Shown here one piece after another: positions 7,106-8,774 of a stretch of DNA of 8,774 nucleotides. The position numbers and the translations under genes are program-made. The DNA comes from Oscillospiraceae bacterium (GTDB lineage Bacteria; Bacillota; Clostridia; UBA1381), in NCBI GenBank assembly GCA_020860985.1, contig JAJBTG010000184.1, positions 1 to 8,774 of the forward strand, read 5' to 3'. Positions within the stretch are counted from its first letter, which is position 1. The number at the start of each line of letters is the position of its first letter. The notes under the pieces were generated by a model. It made no database searches and was not told where the DNA came from. It saw only the letters and a list, made by a program, of their open reading frames with translations.

Positions 7106-8514
7106 TACAAACGCCTCCTCTTGAACCAGATAACTATACCTATTATCAAGGCCGCGGCCGGAATAAGAATCGCGAATATAAATCCGATAACAAGCTGCTG
7201 AATCGGCTTAATCGTAATTACGTTTCCGACAAGAGTCTTTCCGCCCACATCAAAGCTTTCCGTGCTGCCGGTCATAAGATTATTTATATTCATAAAGTAA
7301 TCGTAATTCGCAAACCCGAAGCCGTTTGAAACCTGCTTCGGCGGAATGGACATCAGCATTGTATTGCCTGAAACATAGATTACCGAACCGTATTTTGAAT
7401 TTACCGCGAGAGCCGCTACCGTAAATTCTCCCGTTTCATCCTCGTCGGTTTTCGTCTTATCGTCAAAGTTGGTGGTAGTATACGCGTCGCTTGTACTCGA
7501 AAGCAGCGGAACAACCGAAACATCTCCGCTCGACTCAAAAAGCACCTTTATTGATTTTGAATACGGGAAATACGCAAGCGTGCGCTTATTTTCAATTATG
7601 CTGTCGGTAAGCTCGTTGGACTTGATTTCGGGAATTATCAGATACATATTGGAGCCGCTCAGCGCAACCGCGTTTTCGCTTATATTGGTTTCCACCACGG
7701 CGTCATCATGCACCTCTATTCCCCAGCTTCTCAGGTAATCGTACAAATTGGTAAGTCCTATGCTTTTTATATCAAAATAGAAATGCGCGTTGCCGCCCTT
7801 TGAAAGATAGGATTCAAGCTTAGCGGTTTCCGCCGTAGAAAAGTCGGTCGTCGGAGCCGCGATTATTATAAGCGAAGCATCGTCGGGAATATCCTCCGTA
7901 ACAAGGTTTATGTCGCTTACCTCGTAATTTTCATCTGTAAGCTTCTGTACGGCTCCCGAGGTTAAATCCGTTTCGTTATGCCCCTTTACGAAGTATGCCT
8001 TGAGCGTTTCATCGCTCGACACATATTTAAGAGCCGAGGTAATCTTACTCTCCACATTAAGTGAATTTACTGAGCCGGATTGCTCGTTTATGCCGTACAA
8101 ATCGATAAGCTCGTACATTTTAAATCGTTCGCCGCCGTCAACTATAACCGAATTAGCCGTGAGGCTTTCCCCGTTTTCCACATAATCTCTTCCGAAAGTG
8201 GGATTGGAATCCACATTTATATTGGTTATTTTAATATTTGAATTTTTCTCCGCGTATTTGTCGAGAACAGCGCGGACATTTTCGTCCTGCTCGGTTTCGC
8301 TCGCCAAAATATATATATCCGTGGGATTGTCATAGGTTTTCAAAAATTCAATCGTTTGGTCGGATATACTGTAAACGCCGTTCGCCGTCATATCAAGCTT
8401 TATCGGAAGCTTATTTGTCAGCATTGTGACAAATACGTTTACAAGAATAATAACCGCAATCGCTCCGACAATCATCAAAGAGAAGTTTAATTTATGCTTT
8501 TTCAAATTATTCAT
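7105..8514 (-). CDS. GldG-like ABC transporter auxiliary protein
   Basis: This protein resembles GldG (ABC-transporter auxiliary domain), first named in gliding Bacteroidetes but widespread in non-gliding Firmicutes, where the cargo is unknown. An N-terminal membrane helix (about 11-33) is followed by a D-M-T-A-N-G-V-Y-S-I-S segment (41-51), matching the family's opening motif. A large soluble extracytoplasmic domain follows. A second membrane helix (about 441-463) ends in a basic K-R-R-R-L cytoplasmic tail. The 469 residues agree with two-helix GldG proteins without a fused permease. ATG 8514 has AAGGAGG 7 nt upstream and begins 12 nt after the permease stop. Its stop overlaps the next start. 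The permease, GldG and DUF4340 order is the usual arrangement of this module, with the ATPase gene normally before the permease and so off the window. Confidence 0.88.
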   Translation of the reverse strand: MNNLKKHKLNFSLMIVGAIAVIILVNVFVTMLTNKLPIKLDMTANGVYSISDQTIEFLKTYDNPTDIYILASETEQDENVRAVLDKYAEKNSNIKITNINVDSNPTFGRDYVENGESLTANSVIVDGGERFKMYELIDLYGINEQSGSVNSLNVESKITSALKYVSSDETLKAYFVKGHNETDLTSGAVQKLTDENYEVSDINLVTEDIPDDASLIIIAAPTTDFSTAETAKLESYLSKGGNAHFYFDIKSIGLTNLYDYLRSWGIEVHDDAVVETNISENAVALSGSNMYLIIPEIKSNELTDSIIENKRTLAYFPYSKSIKVLFESSGDVSVVPLLSSTSDAYTTTNFDDKTKTDEDETGEFTVAALAVNSKYGSVIYVSGNTMLMSIPPKQVSNGFGFANYDYFMNINNLMTGSTESFDVGGKTLVGNVITIKPIQQLVIGFIFAILIPAAALIIGIVIWFKRRRL

Positions 8515-8526
8515 CCCAACCCCTCC

Positions 8527-8774
8527 TTACTTCAAGCGGCGCTTCTCAAACACGGATGCCGTCAAAAACAGAAACAACACTATAACGCTTATATAGTACA
8601 CAACGGATTCAAGATTTAAAATGCCCATTGTGAACTCCGAAAATCTCTGCATGGGCGAAAGCCAAAGCAGGATTTTCGCAATCACATCATTTGAAATCGA
8701 CGAGGCAATGTTCCCCATGAACATCATAACAATCAGTACGCCGTATGTCGAAATCGCGGCGACTATCTGCCTTT
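8527..8774 (-). CDS. ABC-2 type permease, GldF-like (C-terminal end only)
   Basis: Only the last 81 residues lie in the window, and the frame is open to the edge without a start that suits the family. A hydrophobic helix opens the fragment (about 3-18). An amphipathic stretch with L-S-P-M-Q-R-F-S-E-F-T-M-G-I-L follows, then S-V-V-Y-Y-I-S and a last helix (about 57-75), ending in basic E-K-R-R-L-K. This is the typical C-terminus of ABC-2 permeases related to GldF and NosY, which form the membrane channel of an ABC exporter. Methionines at 8727 and just after are internal, not starts. It is the first visible gene of the operon; an ATPase gene would be expected further upstream on this strand. 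Confidence 0.85.
   Translation of the reverse strand, partial: RQIVAAISTYGVLIVMMFMGNIASSISNDVIAKILLWLSPMQRFSEFTMGILNLESVVYYISVIVLFLFLTASVFEKRRLK

Noticed and set aside
1..8774. CRISPR array, tRNA or rRNA genes, complete insertion sequence
   Set aside because: No regularly spaced repeats, no cloverleaf with a GGTTCRANYCC arm, no transposase and no terminal inverted repeats were seen on either strand.

Overview
The window looks like chromosomal DNA from an anaerobic Firmicute of the class Clostridia, probably a gut or rumen member of the Oscillospirales/Lachnospirales type. The grounds are mid-GC content, strong AGGAGG-type ribosome binding sites, tightly packed genes, and a gene set (GldF/GldG-like ABC exporter parts with a DUF4340 protein, GH42 beta-galactosidase, 'PGGGY-type' esterase, MATE exporter, Pol IV) that is common there. 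This placement is an inference from gene content, not from a marker gene.

Left part, plus strand (1-2805). A GC-rich, hairpin-rich leader (about 1-164) precedes a dinB-type Y-family DNA polymerase gene. That gene keeps one reading frame from 165 to 1349 but is interrupted by three in-frame stops (TAG 882, TAG 903, TAA 1206), with no frameshift. The first two stops fall in the linker between the catalytic core and the little-finger domain. The third falls just before the sliding-clamp-binding motif. It is best read as a recent pseudogene, although a split polymerase cannot be excluded. An intact MATE-family multidrug exporter follows (1459-2805).

Middle (2806-2954). The plus-strand MATE gene and the minus-strand operon converge here on one symmetrical A-stem-T hairpin, which should terminate transcription from both sides.

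Right part, minus strand (8774 down to 2955). Five genes form one closely spaced unit: the C-terminal end of an ABC-2 permease (GldF-like, running off the window), a GldG-like membrane-anchored auxiliary protein, a DUF4340 membrane-anchored protein, an alpha/beta-hydrolase esterase, and a GH42 beta-galactosidase. Gene junctions are 12 nt, a 1-nt overlap (TAATG), an 8-nt overlap, and 19 nt. Every start has a clear ribosome binding site. An ABC export/envelope module is therefore translationally coupled to two carbohydrate-active enzymes that lack signal peptides. The simplest reading is a cytoplasmic galactoside/acyl-sugar degrading pair sharing an operon with an ABC system of unknown cargo.

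No tRNA, rRNA, CRISPR array or complete insertion sequence was seen. All six intact or partial genes with a visible end use TAA as stop; TAG occurs in frame only inside the broken polymerase gene.
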